From the NCBI GenBank assembly GCA_038530285.1, contig JBCBCY010000012.1, positions 1-64,000 on the forward strand: DNA of 64,000 nt, written 5' to 3'. Under the pieces are notes generated by a model. The model ran no database searches. It worked only from the letters and a program-made list of their open reading frames with translations, and had not been told where the DNA came from. Below, one piece after another: positions 51,277-60,121 of this stretch. The position numbers and the translations under genes were made by a program. Within the stretch, counting starts at the first letter, position 1. The number at the start of each line of letters is the position of its first letter. This DNA is from JASJAR01 sp038530285 (GTDB taxonomy: Bacteria; Pseudomonadota; Alphaproteobacteria; Rhodobacterales; Rhodobacteraceae).

Positions 51277-51670
51277 GGCTCCTCCTTATATATAAATATC
51301 TTTTTAAGAAAGATGATGAGTCTGTAGGGCCTGTGGGCGATGTGGATTAACGGTTTATGAACAGATTCGGACCCAGCGGGAGAAGTTTGATCCAGCACTG
51401 GGGGATATTGGGCAAAACTTGTTCCGCGATAATTTTATTGTTTTTTATCAAAGCTTAAACCACCGTACGACCTGTATAAATCTGTGCATATCCCGCCGTG
51501 AAATTGGGATAATAGTATTATCCCCCAGCCCCCTCTTCAGCCTGTCCACCGTGGACAGAACAGCGACAACTTCCTAGAAACCTGTGAGAGTTTGGGTTGG
51601 GTAAAAAGAGGTGTCGGATGTCCACGCATTTGCAAAAAATAGACACCGGCTTTTCCCCAAGGTTGTCCCG
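51277..51670. other. Candidate chromosomal replication origin (oriC)
   Basis: A 394-bp gene-free gap, the longest in the window. It holds AT-rich tracts (51286-51310; 51428-51459), a 19-bp palindrome GGGATAATAGTATTATCCC (51506-51524), a 17-bp palindrome CTGTCCACCGTGGACAG (51542-51558) and several DnaA-box-like elements: TGTGGATTA (51341-51349, 8 of 9 on the complementary strand to TTATCCACA) and weaker TCCAC-containing sites at 51544-51558 and 51620. The genes on both sides (hemJ-rho-mnmE-mnmG-rsmG-parAB versus maf-aroE-coaE-dnaQ) point away from it, and the same gene order flanks oriC in Caulobacter and relatives. parS sites lie 3-5 kb away. DnaA boxes are not perfect, so function is inferred. 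Confidence 0.7.
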
Positions 51671-52270
51671 ATGACCCAAAACCTCGTACTCGCGTCCGGG
51701 TCGCAGGCGCGGCAGGATATGTTGCGCTCAGTGAACCTAGACTTTGAAGTCGTGCCTGCCAAGGTGGATGAGGCGGCGATCAAAGACGCACTCTTGGCGG
51801 AAGGGGCGCCCCCCCGCGACATCGCCGATGCGCTGGCTGAAGCCAAAGCCCAGAAGGTCAGTTTGAAGCGCCCCGGTTGTCTGGTACTTGGCTGCGATCA
51901 GGTTTTGGCGCACGACGGGACCATTCTGTCAAAACCTAAAGCCCGTGAGGATGCAGCCAACCATTTGCGCCGCCTCGCCGATGACCGCCACCAACTTTTG
52001 TCCGCGATCGTTGCATCTGAAGACGGCAAGCCGGTCTGGCGACATGTGGGTGTTGTGCGTTTGCGGATGCGGCCTGTGTCTGAGGCGTACCTGTCCCAAT
52101 ACCTTGATCGGAACTGGCCGGCCGTAGGTAACGCGGTTGGTGCCTATCATTTGGAAGGTGAAGGAGCGCGGTTGTTTGTCAGCATTGAGGGTGATTACTT
52201 CTCTGTGCTGGGATTGCCGCTTTTGCCGCTTTTGTCCTGGCTGGCGATGAGGGGGACAATCGAGACATGA
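51671..52270 (+). CDS. maf: Maf-like nucleotide pyrophosphatase
   Basis: A 199-residue Maf/YhdE-type protein that hydrolyses non-canonical or modified nucleoside triphosphates. It shows LVLASGSQARQDMLRS (normally LASxSPRR), ALAEAKAQKV, LVLGCDQVLAHDG and GNAVGAYHLEGEGARLFVSIEGDYFSVLGLPL. ATG 51671 with AAGG upstream is preferred over a GTG at 51611 that would begin inside the origin candidate. It is the first gene of the maf-aroE-coaE-dnaQ run and overlaps aroE by 4 bp. Confidence 0.9.
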   Translation: MTQNLVLASGSQARQDMLRSVNLDFEVVPAKVDEAAIKDALLAEGAPPRDIADALAEAKAQKVSLKRPGCLVLGCDQVLAHDGTILSKPKAREDAANHLRRLADDRHQLLSAIVASEDGKPVWRHVGVVRLRMRPVSEAYLSQYLDRNWPAVGNAVGAYHLEGEGARLFVSIEGDYFSVLGLPLLPLLSWLAMRGTIET

Positions 52271-53103
52271 GCGACAAGCGAATTCCCCTTGCGGGCGTGA
52301 TTGGGTCGCCCATCGCCCATTCAAAATCGCCGCTTCTGCATCGGCACTGGCTGCGCACATATGGTATTCGCGGGCATTACATCCCTATGGATATCGCCAG
52401 CGAAGATCTGGAAGAGGCGTTTCGCACGCTTCCAAAGCTGGGGTTCGTCGGCGTGAATGTCACCATCCCCCACAAAGAGCGGATGCTGGACCTTGCGGAT
52501 CTGATTACGGATCGCGCGGCTTTGATGGGGGCGGCAAACACGATCATCTTCCGGCGGGATGGTAAGATTCATGCCGACAACACCGATGGCTACGGGTTTA
52601 TCGAAAACCTGAGACAGGGCGCGCCGGACTGGGCGCCAAAGTCTGGCCCGGCGGCCGTGATTGGGGCGGGCGGCGCTGCGCGGGCTGTCATCGCGTCACT
52701 TCTGGAAGCGGGCGTGCCAGAAGTGCGGCTGACCAACCGGACCCGCGCCCGGGCCGATGGGCTGAAGGCAGAATTCGGATCCAAGGTTACTGTTTACGAT
52801 TGGGTGTCGGCGGGCAATGCGATCGACGGGGCGAAAACCGTGGTCAATGCAAGCTCGCTTGGAATGACGGGCAAGCCCACGTTTCGGGTGCCGCTTGATG
52901 GGCTGTCAAAGGACGCCACGGTCACTGATCTGGTGTACACGCCGCTGGACACGCCGCTTTTGACCGCCGCCAGGGACATCGGCTGTCACACGGTTGATGG
53001 GTTGGGCATGCTGTTGCACCAGGCCGTGCCTGCGTTTGAGCGTTGGTTTGGACACCGCCCTGCCGTGGATGAGGCTTTGCGCAAGATCATGTTGGGGCCA
53101 TGA
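52267..53103 (+). CDS. aroE: Shikimate dehydrogenase
   Basis: AroE reduces 3-dehydroshikimate with NADPH. The 278-residue protein has GVIGSPIAHSKSPLLH (shikimate site), GVNVTIPHKERML with the catalytic Lys, ANTIIFRRDGKIHADNTDGYGF, the NADP loop VIGAGGAARAV and DGLGMLLHQAVPAFERWFG. It overlaps maf and coaE by ATGA on both sides. Confidence 0.96.
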   Translation: MSDKRIPLAGVIGSPIAHSKSPLLHRHWLRTYGIRGHYIPMDIASEDLEEAFRTLPKLGFVGVNVTIPHKERMLDLADLITDRAALMGAANTIIFRRDGKIHADNTDGYGFIENLRQGAPDWAPKSGPAAVIGAGGAARAVIASLLEAGVPEVRLTNRTRARADGLKAEFGSKVTVYDWVSAGNAIDGAKTVVNASSLGMTGKPTFRVPLDGLSKDATVTDLVYTPLDTPLLTAARDIGCHTVDGLGMLLHQAVPAFERWFGHRPAVDEALRKIMLGP

Positions 53104-53696
53104 GCGGTCTTTTTCGTCTGGGGCTGACGGGCTCGATTGGCATGGGCAAGTCGACCACGGCGGCGATGTTTGCCGATGAAGGCGTGCCCGTTTGGGATGC
53201 AGATGCAGTTGTGCAACGTCTTTACAGCCCAGGGGGTCCGGCGGGCCCAATGTTGGAACAGGCCTTTCCAGGAACTTTGCGCCCAGATGGGCAGGTCGAC
53301 CGCGCGGTGTTGCGCGCCCTGGTGGCGGATGACCCCGGCGTTCTGGACAAGATCAATGCCATCGTGCACCCCATGGTCGCAGCCGACCGCGCTGCATTTT
53401 TGGCCCGGCACCAGCGGCTTGTGCTTCTGGACATCCCACTTTTGTTTGAAACCGGGCTTGAAGGCGAATGTGACGCGGTCGTCGTGGTCTCAACCGATAA
53501 GGCAACGCAAAAGGCGCGCGTTTTGGCCCGGGGTACGATGACCCAGGCAGATTTCGACGCAATTTTGTCGCGTCAAATGCCTGATGCGGAAAAGCGCGCC
53601 CGGGCGGATTACGTGATACCGACTGATAACCTCGACGGCGCGCGCCAGGCGGTGAAAGATGTGATTGCGAAGATTAAAGGGGGCGAAGATGCGTGA
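53100..53696 (+). CDS. coaE: Dephospho-CoA kinase
   Basis: CoaE performs the last step of CoA synthesis. The 198-residue P-loop kinase has LGLTGSIGMGKSTTAAMFADEGVPVWDADAVVQRLY, HPMVAADRAAF, LLDIPLLFETGLEGECDAVVVV, and RQMPDAEKRARADYVI. It overlaps aroE by 4 bp and dnaQ by 8 bp. Confidence 0.96.
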   Translation: MSGLFRLGLTGSIGMGKSTTAAMFADEGVPVWDADAVVQRLYSPGGPAGPMLEQAFPGTLRPDGQVDRAVLRALVADDPGVLDKINAIVHPMVAADRAAFLARHQRLVLLDIPLLFETGLEGECDAVVVVSTDKATQKARVLARGTMTQADFDAILSRQMPDAEKRARADYVIPTDNLDGARQAVKDVIAKIKGGEDA

Positions 53697-54384
53697 AATC
53701 GTACTTGATACCGAGACCACCGGGTTTGACCCCCAAAGCGGCGACCGGATCGTGGAAATCGGCGCGGTTGAGCTAGAGCGTCATATGCCCACTGGCAAAA
53801 CCTTCCATGTCTACATTAACCCCGAACGCGCGATGCCCGAAGACGCCTTTGCCGTGCACGGGCTGGGCGATGACTTCCTGCGCGACAAGCCGAAGTTTGC
53901 TGCCGTGGGACAGGGTTTTTTGGATTTCATCGGCACGGCGGATCTGGTGATCCACAATGCGGCCTTTGATATGAAATTTCTGAATGCAGAACTGAAATGG
54001 GCCGGATTAGAGACGATTCCCTACGACCGCGCGGTCGACACGCTCGAAATAGCACGGAAAAAATTTCCCGGCTCGCCGGCGTCTTTGGATGCCCTTTGCC
54101 GCCGCTTCGGGATCGATAATTCTGCCCGAACGCTGCACGGCGCCTTACTGGACAGCGAAATCCTGGCCGAGGTGTATCTGGAACTGATCGGGGGGCGTCA
54201 ACCGGACTTCGCATTGGTGGAAAACCGCACAGCGCAGACAAGCGCGGTTGAAGTGGGCGCCCCGGCTGCCACGCGCCCTGCCCCGCTTGCACCGCGTTTA
54301 ACGCCTGAAGAAGAGGCCGCCCATTCCGCCCTTGTCGATGAAATGGGCGACGCCGCGCTTTGGAAGCGCAGTTCGGTTAATTGA
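53689..54384 (+). CDS. dnaQ: DNA polymerase III epsilon subunit (3'-5' proofreading exonuclease)
   Basis: DnaQ provides proofreading for the replicative polymerase. The 231-residue protein begins MREIVLDTETTGFDPQSGDRIVEIGAVEL, with catalytic Asp7 and Glu9 (Exo I), then VIHNAAFDMKFL (Exo II) and LHGALLDSEILAEVYLEL (Exo III His and Asp). A C-terminal tail for binding the polymerase follows. ATG 53689 overlaps coaE by 8 bp. Its 3' end overlaps secB (convergent) by 8 bp. Confidence 0.95.
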   Translation: MREIVLDTETTGFDPQSGDRIVEIGAVELERHMPTGKTFHVYINPERAMPEDAFAVHGLGDDFLRDKPKFAAVGQGFLDFIGTADLVIHNAAFDMKFLNAELKWAGLETIPYDRAVDTLEIARKKFPGSPASLDALCRRFGIDNSARTLHGALLDSEILAEVYLELIGGRQPDFALVENRTAQTSAVEVGAPAATRPAPLAPRLTPEEEAAHSALVDEMGDAALWKRSSVN

Positions 54385-54886
54385 CGGCGGACGCCTCACC
54401 GTCTTTCATGGCTTGCGCACGCTGCGCCATGGTCTGCTTGTAAAGCGATACGAAGTCGATGTTGTCGACATTCAGCGGCGGGAAACCTCCGTCGCGGGTG
54501 ACATCCGAGATGATCCGGCGGATGAACGGAAACAGCATCCGGGGACATTCGATCATTAAGAACGGGTGCAGGCTTTCGTCCGGAACACCTTCGATGTGGA
54601 AGACCCCGGCATATTCCAGCTCGACCACAAACAACGTGTCTTCACTGTCCTTGTTCTTTGAGCGGACATTAAATTTAGCCATCACTTCATACTGGTGGTC
54701 GGCTGTCCGTTTTTTGCCGTCCAGCGCGACCTGCACCTGAACGTCAGGCTGCACCTGCGTATCAAGGGGTTTCTGCGCCAGAATATTCTCAAACGACAGG
54801 TCGCGAATATACTGGGTCAGGATCTGCATTTTTACTTGCGGGGCAGCCGTCGGGTTGGCGGCAGCAGTCTGGTTCTCGTCGGCCAT
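54377..54886 (-). CDS. secB: Protein-export chaperone SecB
   Basis: SecB keeps preproteins unfolded and hands them to SecA. The 169-residue protein has the family core ILTQYIRDLSFENILAQKPLDTQVQPDVQVQVALDG, FVVELEYAGVFHIEGVPDESLHPFLMIECPRMLFPFIRRIISDVTRDGGFPPLNVDNIDF. The length is usual for Alphaproteobacteria. secA lies at the other end of the window. Confidence 0.97.
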   Translation of the reverse strand: MADENQTAAANPTAAPQVKMQILTQYIRDLSFENILAQKPLDTQVQPDVQVQVALDGKKRTADHQYEVMAKFNVRSKNKDSEDTLFVVELEYAGVFHIEGVPDESLHPFLMIECPRMLFPFIRRIISDVTRDGGFPPLNVDNIDFVSLYKQTMAQRAQAMKDGEASAVN

Positions 54887-54940
54887 GTGGCACCCTTTAA
54901 TCTGGTTTGGACGCGTCTCTAACAGAGGGGGCGCGTTGCC

Positions 54941-55408
54941 TCAATCCCGCGTCCAACCCGAAGGACCGTTGCGCGGTTTTGGCGGGACCTCTTCATAGTC
55001 TGCCTCGATGATCGTGTCGTCGCGCGGCTGGGGGCCCGCACTTCCATAAGTCATGGTATCAACCTTGATCCGGGACCGCAGATATTGAAACACGGCCCGG
55101 CGAACCGGTGGAAAAAGCAGCGCAAAACCGAACGCGTCGGTAAAAAACCCCGGCGTAAGCAAGAGTGCGCCGGAAAACAGGATCATCGCGCCGTGCGCCA
55201 GCGGTTCGGCGGGGTTGTCCAAACGCTCAAACGAGCCGCGTATCTGACCCAGCGCCATAAGCCCTTGAGAACGCACAAGATAAGTGCCGGCGACCGCTGT
55301 CAGGACGACAATCCCCAGCGTTGGCCACAGGCCAATCAGGCTGCCGACCTGGATAAAAAGAGCGATTTCGATAAGCGGAACCGCCAAAAAAAGAAAAAAC
55401 AGCCACAT
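54941..55408 (-). CDS. fxsA: FxsA family membrane protein
   Basis: A 155-residue membrane protein of the FxsA family (overexpression of the E. coli protein suppresses F exclusion of phage T7). It shows MWLFFLFLAVPLIEIALFIQVGSLIGLWPTLGIVVLTAVAGTYLVRSQG and FSGALLLTPGFFTDAFGFALLFPPVR, giving three to four membrane segments and a charged cytoplasmic tail. The ATG at 55408 is preferred over the longer frame to 55438. Its cellular function is unknown. It is divergent from the Tim44-like gene. Confidence 0.88.
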   Translation of the reverse strand: MWLFFLFLAVPLIEIALFIQVGSLIGLWPTLGIVVLTAVAGTYLVRSQGLMALGQIRGSFERLDNPAEPLAHGAMILFSGALLLTPGFFTDAFGFALLFPPVRRAVFQYLRSRIKVDTMTYGSAGPQPRDDTIIEADYEEVPPKPRNGPSGWTRD

Positions 55409-55510
55409 TATGCACCCATTGTCGCGGGACGGTGCCATAGACTTGGCCCCTACCGCACCCTACATAGGTGCCTTGTACACAGATTTCTATCACGCCAACC
55501 GGGGCATGTC

Positions 55511-56179
55511 ATGAACGGTCAAATTATTCAGCTTCTCGTCCTCGCCGGGATTGCGGTTTTTCTGATCCTGCGTTTGCGGTCGGTGCTTGGCACGCGCGAC
55601 GGATTTGAAAAGCCCCCTGTCACGGGTGCGGAAACACCAGATCGCCCTGTCACGAAGCGGCCCGAGTTCGATGTGATCGAAGGCGGGCCGGACCGCGACA
55701 TCACCGATTATGTCGACGATGGCACGGATGCGGCCAAGGCGCTGGCTGCGATGAAGCTGGCCGACCGCGACTTCAACGTTCGCGAATTTCTCGAAGGCGC
55801 GCGCGGCGCCTACGAGATGATCTTGATGGCGTTTGAACGCGGCGACCTGACAGAAGTGCGTGCCTTTCTGTCGGATGATGTGGCCGAAAGCTTTGATGCC
55901 GTGATCGCTGACCGAAACGCCCAGGGCCTGACAATTGATGCAAGCTTCATTGGCGTGCGCGATGTCGGCGTCCATGATGCCAGCTTCGACCGTGCCTCAA
56001 GTGAGGGTGAGGTCTCGGTGCGCTTTGTGGGCGAGTTGACGTCGGTTGTGAAAAACACCGAAGGTGACATCGTCGAAGGCGACGCGACCGAGATCAAGCG
56101 CCAGAAGGACGTCTGGACGTTTGCCCGTATCATGGGCTCGGGCGATCCAAACTGGCAGCTTGTCGCAACTGGCGAATGA
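55511..56179 (+). CDS. Tim44-like domain protein
   Basis: A 222-residue protein with one N-terminal membrane helix (NGQIIQLLVLAGIAVFLILRLRSVLG) and a C-terminal Tim44-like domain (about 85-220): FNVREFLEGARGAYEMILMAFERGDLTEVRAFLSDDVAESFDAVI...WTFARIMGSGDPNWQLVATGE. In mitochondria this fold is part of the import motor; bacterial members (TimA type) are membrane-bound and poorly understood. The position beside secB and fxsA is common in Rhodobacterales. It overlaps mltA by ATGA. Confidence 0.86.
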   Translation: MNGQIIQLLVLAGIAVFLILRLRSVLGTRDGFEKPPVTGAETPDRPVTKRPEFDVIEGGPDRDITDYVDDGTDAAKALAAMKLADRDFNVREFLEGARGAYEMILMAFERGDLTEVRAFLSDDVAESFDAVIADRNAQGLTIDASFIGVRDVGVHDASFDRASSEGEVSVRFVGELTSVVKNTEGDIVEGDATEIKRQKDVWTFARIMGSGDPNWQLVATGE

Positions 56180-57195
56180 TCAAGGCGGCAGCACTTGCTG
56201 CCATAAGCGCTGCCCTTTTGTCAGGTAGTGCCGTGGCCGAGGCGACACATTCCTTGCTTGACTGGAACGATCTGCCCGGATGGGCCGATGACGACCATGA
56301 AGCCGCACTGACCGTTTTCACGAACACATGCGGTGATCTTGATGACGCATGGGGTCCGGTGTGCGCGCTGGCGAAATCCGGACTTCCTGCAAAAGCCGTG
56401 TTTGAACGCGCCTTTTTGCCGGTGTTGATAGAAGACGGCGCCACACCCTTGTTCACTGGGTATTTTGAACCGGAACTGGCTGGCTCACGCGTGCGGACTC
56501 AGACCTTTCGCTACCCGCTGAACAAGCCGCCGCCAGAATTGCCGCGCGGCCAATGGCTGTCGCGCGCAGAGATCGAAAATTCGGGTGTCTTGGCGGGTCG
56601 CGGGCTGGAAATCGCCTGGTTGGCAGACCCGGTCGACAAGTTTTTCCTTCAGATACAGGGGTCAGGGCGCATCCGCTTGCCCGATGGGTCGGGGCTGCGC
56701 GTCGGGTATGCTGCGAAAAACGGACATCCTTATCGGTCGGTCGGGAATGAAATGGTGCGGCGCGGCCTTTTGCCGGAACACCAGGTTTCGGCGGGGATGA
56801 TCCGCCGGTGGGTGGCCAACAATCCTGGCGTTGGCGAGCAGCTTTTGCACACCAACCCGTCCTATGTGTTTTTCCGCGAAGTGACGAAAGTGCCCGCGCA
56901 TCTGGGCCCGCTGGGCGCGATGAACCGGTCGATCACGCCGGGCCGGTCCATTGCGGTTGATCCTGCGTTCACACCGCTTGGGGCACCGGTTTGGGTTGAA
57001 AAGGCCGGCGAAGAACCCTTTCGCCGTTTGATGGTGGCACAAGACACGGGGTCTGCGATCAAGGGTGCGCAGCGGGCAGATGTCTTTTTCGGCACCGGAA
57101 ACGAAGCGGGCGAGGCTGCAGGCCGTGTCCGTGATGCGGGCCGCATGGTGGTTTTGCTGCCAATTGAGTTGGCCCTGGCCAAGGCGGGCGGATAG
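56176..57195 (+). CDS. mltA: Membrane-bound lytic murein transglycosylase A
   Basis: MltA cleaves the glycan strands of peptidoglycan, leaving 1,6-anhydromuramic ends. The 339-residue protein has a signal sequence without a lipobox (MIKAAALAAISAALLSGSAVAEA), the MltA core LFTGYFEPELAGSRVRTQTFRYPL and FFLQIQGSGRIRLPDGSGLRVGYAAKNGHPYRSVGNEMVRRG, and the C-terminal 3D domain with AVDPAFTPLGAPVWVE and the catalytic Asp region LMVAQDTGSAIKGAQRADVFFGTG. It overlaps the Tim44-like gene and precedes the smr gene by 4 bp. Confidence 0.93.
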   Translation: MIKAAALAAISAALLSGSAVAEATHSLLDWNDLPGWADDDHEAALTVFTNTCGDLDDAWGPVCALAKSGLPAKAVFERAFLPVLIEDGATPLFTGYFEPELAGSRVRTQTFRYPLNKPPPELPRGQWLSRAEIENSGVLAGRGLEIAWLADPVDKFFLQIQGSGRIRLPDGSGLRVGYAAKNGHPYRSVGNEMVRRGLLPEHQVSAGMIRRWVANNPGVGEQLLHTNPSYVFFREVTKVPAHLGPLGAMNRSITPGRSIAVDPAFTPLGAPVWVEKAGEEPFRRLMVAQDTGSAIKGAQRADVFFGTGNEAGEAAGRVRDAGRMVVLLPIELALAKAGG

Positions 57196-57199
57196 GCCG

Positions 57200-57775
57200 T
57201 TGACCAAAAGACGCCCGCGCGGGTTGCGTCCCGACGAAAAAGATCTGTGGCACCGCTATACCGAAGGCGTGTCGGCTGCCCCTGAACCCCAGATGCATAA
57301 GGACCCGGGCGAGCGGCCAACCAAGCCTGCACCAGACATCGCGCCGATCTCCACATTCAAAGTGGGTGAACGCGCCAAGACGAAAAGCAATGTCGCTGTC
57401 ACCAAAGCCCTTGGTCCGACAGATGCGCCCCCAAAAATGGACAAAAAGACGTTTGGGCGACTGAAAAAGGGTCAGTTGAAGCCGCAAGCGCGCATCGACC
57501 TGCACGGAATGACCGTCGCGGACGCCCACGGCGCCCTGGATGAGTTCATTTTTCGGGCCCAGGCGGGCGGGCTTCGTTTAGTGTTGGTGATCACCGGTAA
57601 GGGTGATCGCCGCGATGTCGGCCTGATGCCGGTCGAACGCGGCGTCTTACGGCGCCAGGTGCCCGAATGGTTGCGGTTACCGCCGCTGTCTTCGGCCGTT
57701 CTGGACGTTGCGATCGCGCACCGGCGACACGGCGGAGATGGCGCGCTTTATGTGTATTTGCGACGCACGCGCTAG
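57200..57775 (+). CDS. Smr domain protein
   Basis: A 191-residue protein with an unstructured basic N-terminus and a C-terminal Smr domain: RIDLHGMTVADAHGALDEFIFRAQAGGLRLVLVITGKG (LDxHG and TGxG motifs). Smr domains are found in nucleases and in MutS2; bacterial stand-alone forms are probably RNA- or DNA-acting. The start is a TTG at 57200, 4 bp after the mltA stop; the longer frame overlaps mltA. The stop shares CTAG with the stop of the convergent transporter gene. Confidence 0.85.
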   Translation: MTKRRPRGLRPDEKDLWHRYTEGVSAAPEPQMHKDPGERPTKPAPDIAPISTFKVGERAKTKSNVAVTKALGPTDAPPKMDKKTFGRLKKGQLKPQARIDLHGMTVADAHGALDEFIFRAQAGGLRLVLVITGKGDRRDVGLMPVERGVLRRQVPEWLRLPPLSSAVLDVAIAHRRHGGDGALYVYLRRTR

Positions 57776-58980
57776 GCGGATCGAACTCCGCGCAAGCCAA
57801 GCCAGATCAGCAAGGCAGCGGCGACAAAATAGGCCGCGATAAAGGGCATCTGATCTGTGAACGCCAACCCGCCGTCGATGAGCAATCCTGTGACGATCGG
57901 GCCGACAGCGGTCCCAAACACCATGATCGCTGCGGCAAGGGATTTTATTGCTCCCAGATGCTGCGTGCCGTAGGCCTCGGCCCAGAAGGCGGCGGGGATG
58001 GTTGAATTTGCCCCCTGGGACACCCCCATCAAGACCATTGCGATGCCGCCGAAAAGCACCGAATCCGCGACCCCCATCACGACGAAACCTGCCGCCAGTG
58101 GCAGATGGGCCAAGGGCATCAGCCGCATCGCGCCTAGCCGGTCGATGAACCAGCCCGAGGTCAAAAGTGCGGTGATCGCAGCGCCAGTGAACAAGGGAAA
58201 CATGGCAACCAGCACCACATGACCCCAACCTTTGAATTCAGCCAGATGCACCTGGTGAAAGAAAAACGCCGTGCTGAAGGCGGGCGGACCCAAAAGGTAC
58301 GGCAAGACGAACCAGAACAACCTGTTGGTCAGCAGGTCGCGCCGGGTCCAATGGCGCCCGCCGATTCCGGCGTTTTGTGTTTCGCGGGCAATTGCTGCAG
58401 GCGTGCGTTCCAATCGCAAAAGGCGCATCAACACCGGGATAAGCCCCAGTATGATAACCGCGGCTACGCCCCAAAGCGCGCGCCAATCCACCCCGGCCAT
58501 GGCGGCGACCACGATCATCGGCAAAAACGCCTCGCCCGCCGCGACACCAAGATAGGCGATCGACAGGGCACGGCCACGGGTGGCCACATACCACCGCGCC
58601 ATCGCGACTGCAGCCAGATGGGTGGCCAAGCCCTGCCCGCCCAGTCGCAACAAAAACACCGCGATGATCAAGGTCGCGAGGTTTGGCGCCAGCGCCATAG
58701 TGGTTGCGGCGCCAGCCAAGAGCAACAGCGCGAAAAGCCCGAGCGTGCGGACCCGGAACCGGTCGGTCAGCACACCCACCCAGATCATCACCATGGCCGA
58801 CGCAAAGGTCCCCACAGAATAGGCCGTACCCCAACCGCCGTGCGATAGGTCAAATGCGGCGCGAATTTCGCCCGCAAAGATCGAAATGAAGAACGTTTGC
58901 CCGAAGGACGACAGGAAGGTCAGCAAAACGCCTGCTGCAAGGAAGGGGGCATTTTGACGGATGAATGCCCAGGTGCTCAA
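57772..58980 (-). CDS. Major facilitator superfamily transporter
   Basis: A 402-residue MFS protein with about 12 membrane helices. After helix 2 there is GVLTDRFRVRTLG, the usual GxxxDRxxxR motif A, and FIDRLGAMRLMPL repeats it between helices 8 and 9. The start is TTG 58980, 3 bp after the stop of the DUF900 gene, so the two are likely cotranscribed. The substrate is unknown. Confidence 0.82.
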   Translation of the reverse strand: MSTWAFIRQNAPFLAAGVLLTFLSSFGQTFFISIFAGEIRAAFDLSHGGWGTAYSVGTFASAMVMIWVGVLTDRFRVRTLGLFALLLLAGAATTMALAPNLATLIIAVFLLRLGGQGLATHLAAVAMARWYVATRGRALSIAYLGVAAGEAFLPMIVVAAMAGVDWRALWGVAAVIILGLIPVLMRLLRLERTPAAIARETQNAGIGGRHWTRRDLLTNRLFWFVLPYLLGPPAFSTAFFFHQVHLAEFKGWGHVVLVAMFPLFTGAAITALLTSGWFIDRLGAMRLMPLAHLPLAAGFVVMGVADSVLFGGIAMVLMGVSQGANSTIPAAFWAEAYGTQHLGAIKSLAAAIMVFGTAVGPIVTGLLIDGGLAFTDQMPFIAAYFVAAALLIWLGLRGVRSA

Positions 58981-58983
58981 CGC

Positions 58984-60066
58984 CTAGCGTCCGCCCCGAA
59001 GCAGAATGTTGGTGGCTGATTGCACCGTCAAAACAGTACCAGGCAGGATGCCGGTTCGCCCGGCCCGATCGCCGTCGAAGGCGCGGTCGACCTCTGCCAG
59101 GCGGCGCAAAAGCGCGATCAGTGCGGGCGATGACCCGGCCGTGAAATGCCCCGCTCCAGTTGAAAATGCGGTGACATCCAGCAAAACGACATCAAGGTCC
59201 GACAAGGCATCGGCATCGGCAATGTTGCCCAAACGGCTGGTCTGCCCGGTCAGCCGCGCCGACAACCGCAGCGCGCGGTCGCGTTCGGACACAAAGATCG
59301 CAAATCGTTCTGGCAGGGGATCAATCCGGCTTGCCTGCGAGCGAAACACCTCAATATCAATGTCGGGCGAGATCAGGATAACCCCGTCAAGGTTACGGTT
59401 TGCCCAGCCTGCATCGGCGATTGAAATCTGGCGCAAGGTTTCCATCGTCAACAGCGCGCCCATTGAATGGGCCACGACCAAGATCCGCTCGGCCCCGGCA
59501 TCTGCTGCGATGCGAAGCATCCGTTCCAGGCCGTCACGGGCAAACAGCATCGAGTCGCGATCGTAGCCGTAGCCCAGCGGGTTCGCGGCCGAGGGCCAGG
59601 AATAATGCGCCGCAACGCCGGGAATTTGCAGGTCAGACGACAATTGCGCGATCCGCAGAACGCCTTCGCCGAAGGTGTTGTTGAACCCGTGAATATAAAG
59701 CGTCAGGTCGCGGTTGCCCCGCGTGCGTTGCCGCAGCGCCCGCGAGATATCAGCGCGAAAGGCGGCTTCGCTTTCATATTGCGCAGCACCTGTGGCGAAA
59801 AACTGGGTCTGCGGTTCGATGGGGTCGGTTGGAAGCTCGATCGTGCCTGCTTCGCGGTCAGGCGGCACCGAAATGCTGCGCGACATGAAGGCCAGCCGTT
59901 CCGACCGGTATTGCCCGGGGTCGCGCCCCACCAAAAGCCGGCGCGAGGTTGCGATGAAAACCTCAACCTCTTGGCTGGCGGCATTCACGTCCGGGGCGAC
60001 CAGAAGATCACCGCGCGGCGCGCAAGCCGCCAAGGTCACAAAGACGAAGACCGAAAGAACGCGCAT
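58984..60066 (-). CDS. Lipoprotein alpha/beta hydrolase (DUF900)
   Basis: A 360-residue protein with a lipobox (MRVLSVFVFVTLAACAP), then EVFIATSRR, DLTLYIHGFNNTFGEGVLRIAQLSSDL, AAHYSWPSAANPLGYGYDRDSMLFARDGLERML and the nucleophile elbow VVAHSMGALLTMETL, typical of DUF900 hydrolases. The catalytic acid and His are probably in the C-terminal part (STGAGHFTAGSSP). The ATG at 60066 is chosen for the lipobox. The substrate is unknown. It lies 55 bp after hslU on the same strand. Confidence 0.85.
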   Translation of the reverse strand: MRVLSVFVFVTLAACAPRGDLLVAPDVNAASQEVEVFIATSRRLLVGRDPGQYRSERLAFMSRSISVPPDREAGTIELPTDPIEPQTQFFATGAAQYESEAAFRADISRALRQRTRGNRDLTLYIHGFNNTFGEGVLRIAQLSSDLQIPGVAAHYSWPSAANPLGYGYDRDSMLFARDGLERMLRIAADAGAERILVVAHSMGALLTMETLRQISIADAGWANRNLDGVILISPDIDIEVFRSQASRIDPLPERFAIFVSERDRALRLSARLTGQTSRLGNIADADALSDLDVVLLDVTAFSTGAGHFTAGSSPALIALLRRLAEVDRAFDGDRAGRTGILPGTVLTVQSATNILLRGGR

Positions 60067-60121
60067 TGTGCCCCCAAAAGTTGATGCGCAAGTGATAGGC
60101 GCACCGGCCCCGCGCACAAGC

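Noticed and set aside
51611..51670. Longer maf reading frame starting at GTG 51611
   Set aside because: The extra 20 residues are not Maf-like and would place coding sequence in the origin candidate; ATG 51671 has a better ribosome site and begins at the conserved LVLASGS segment.
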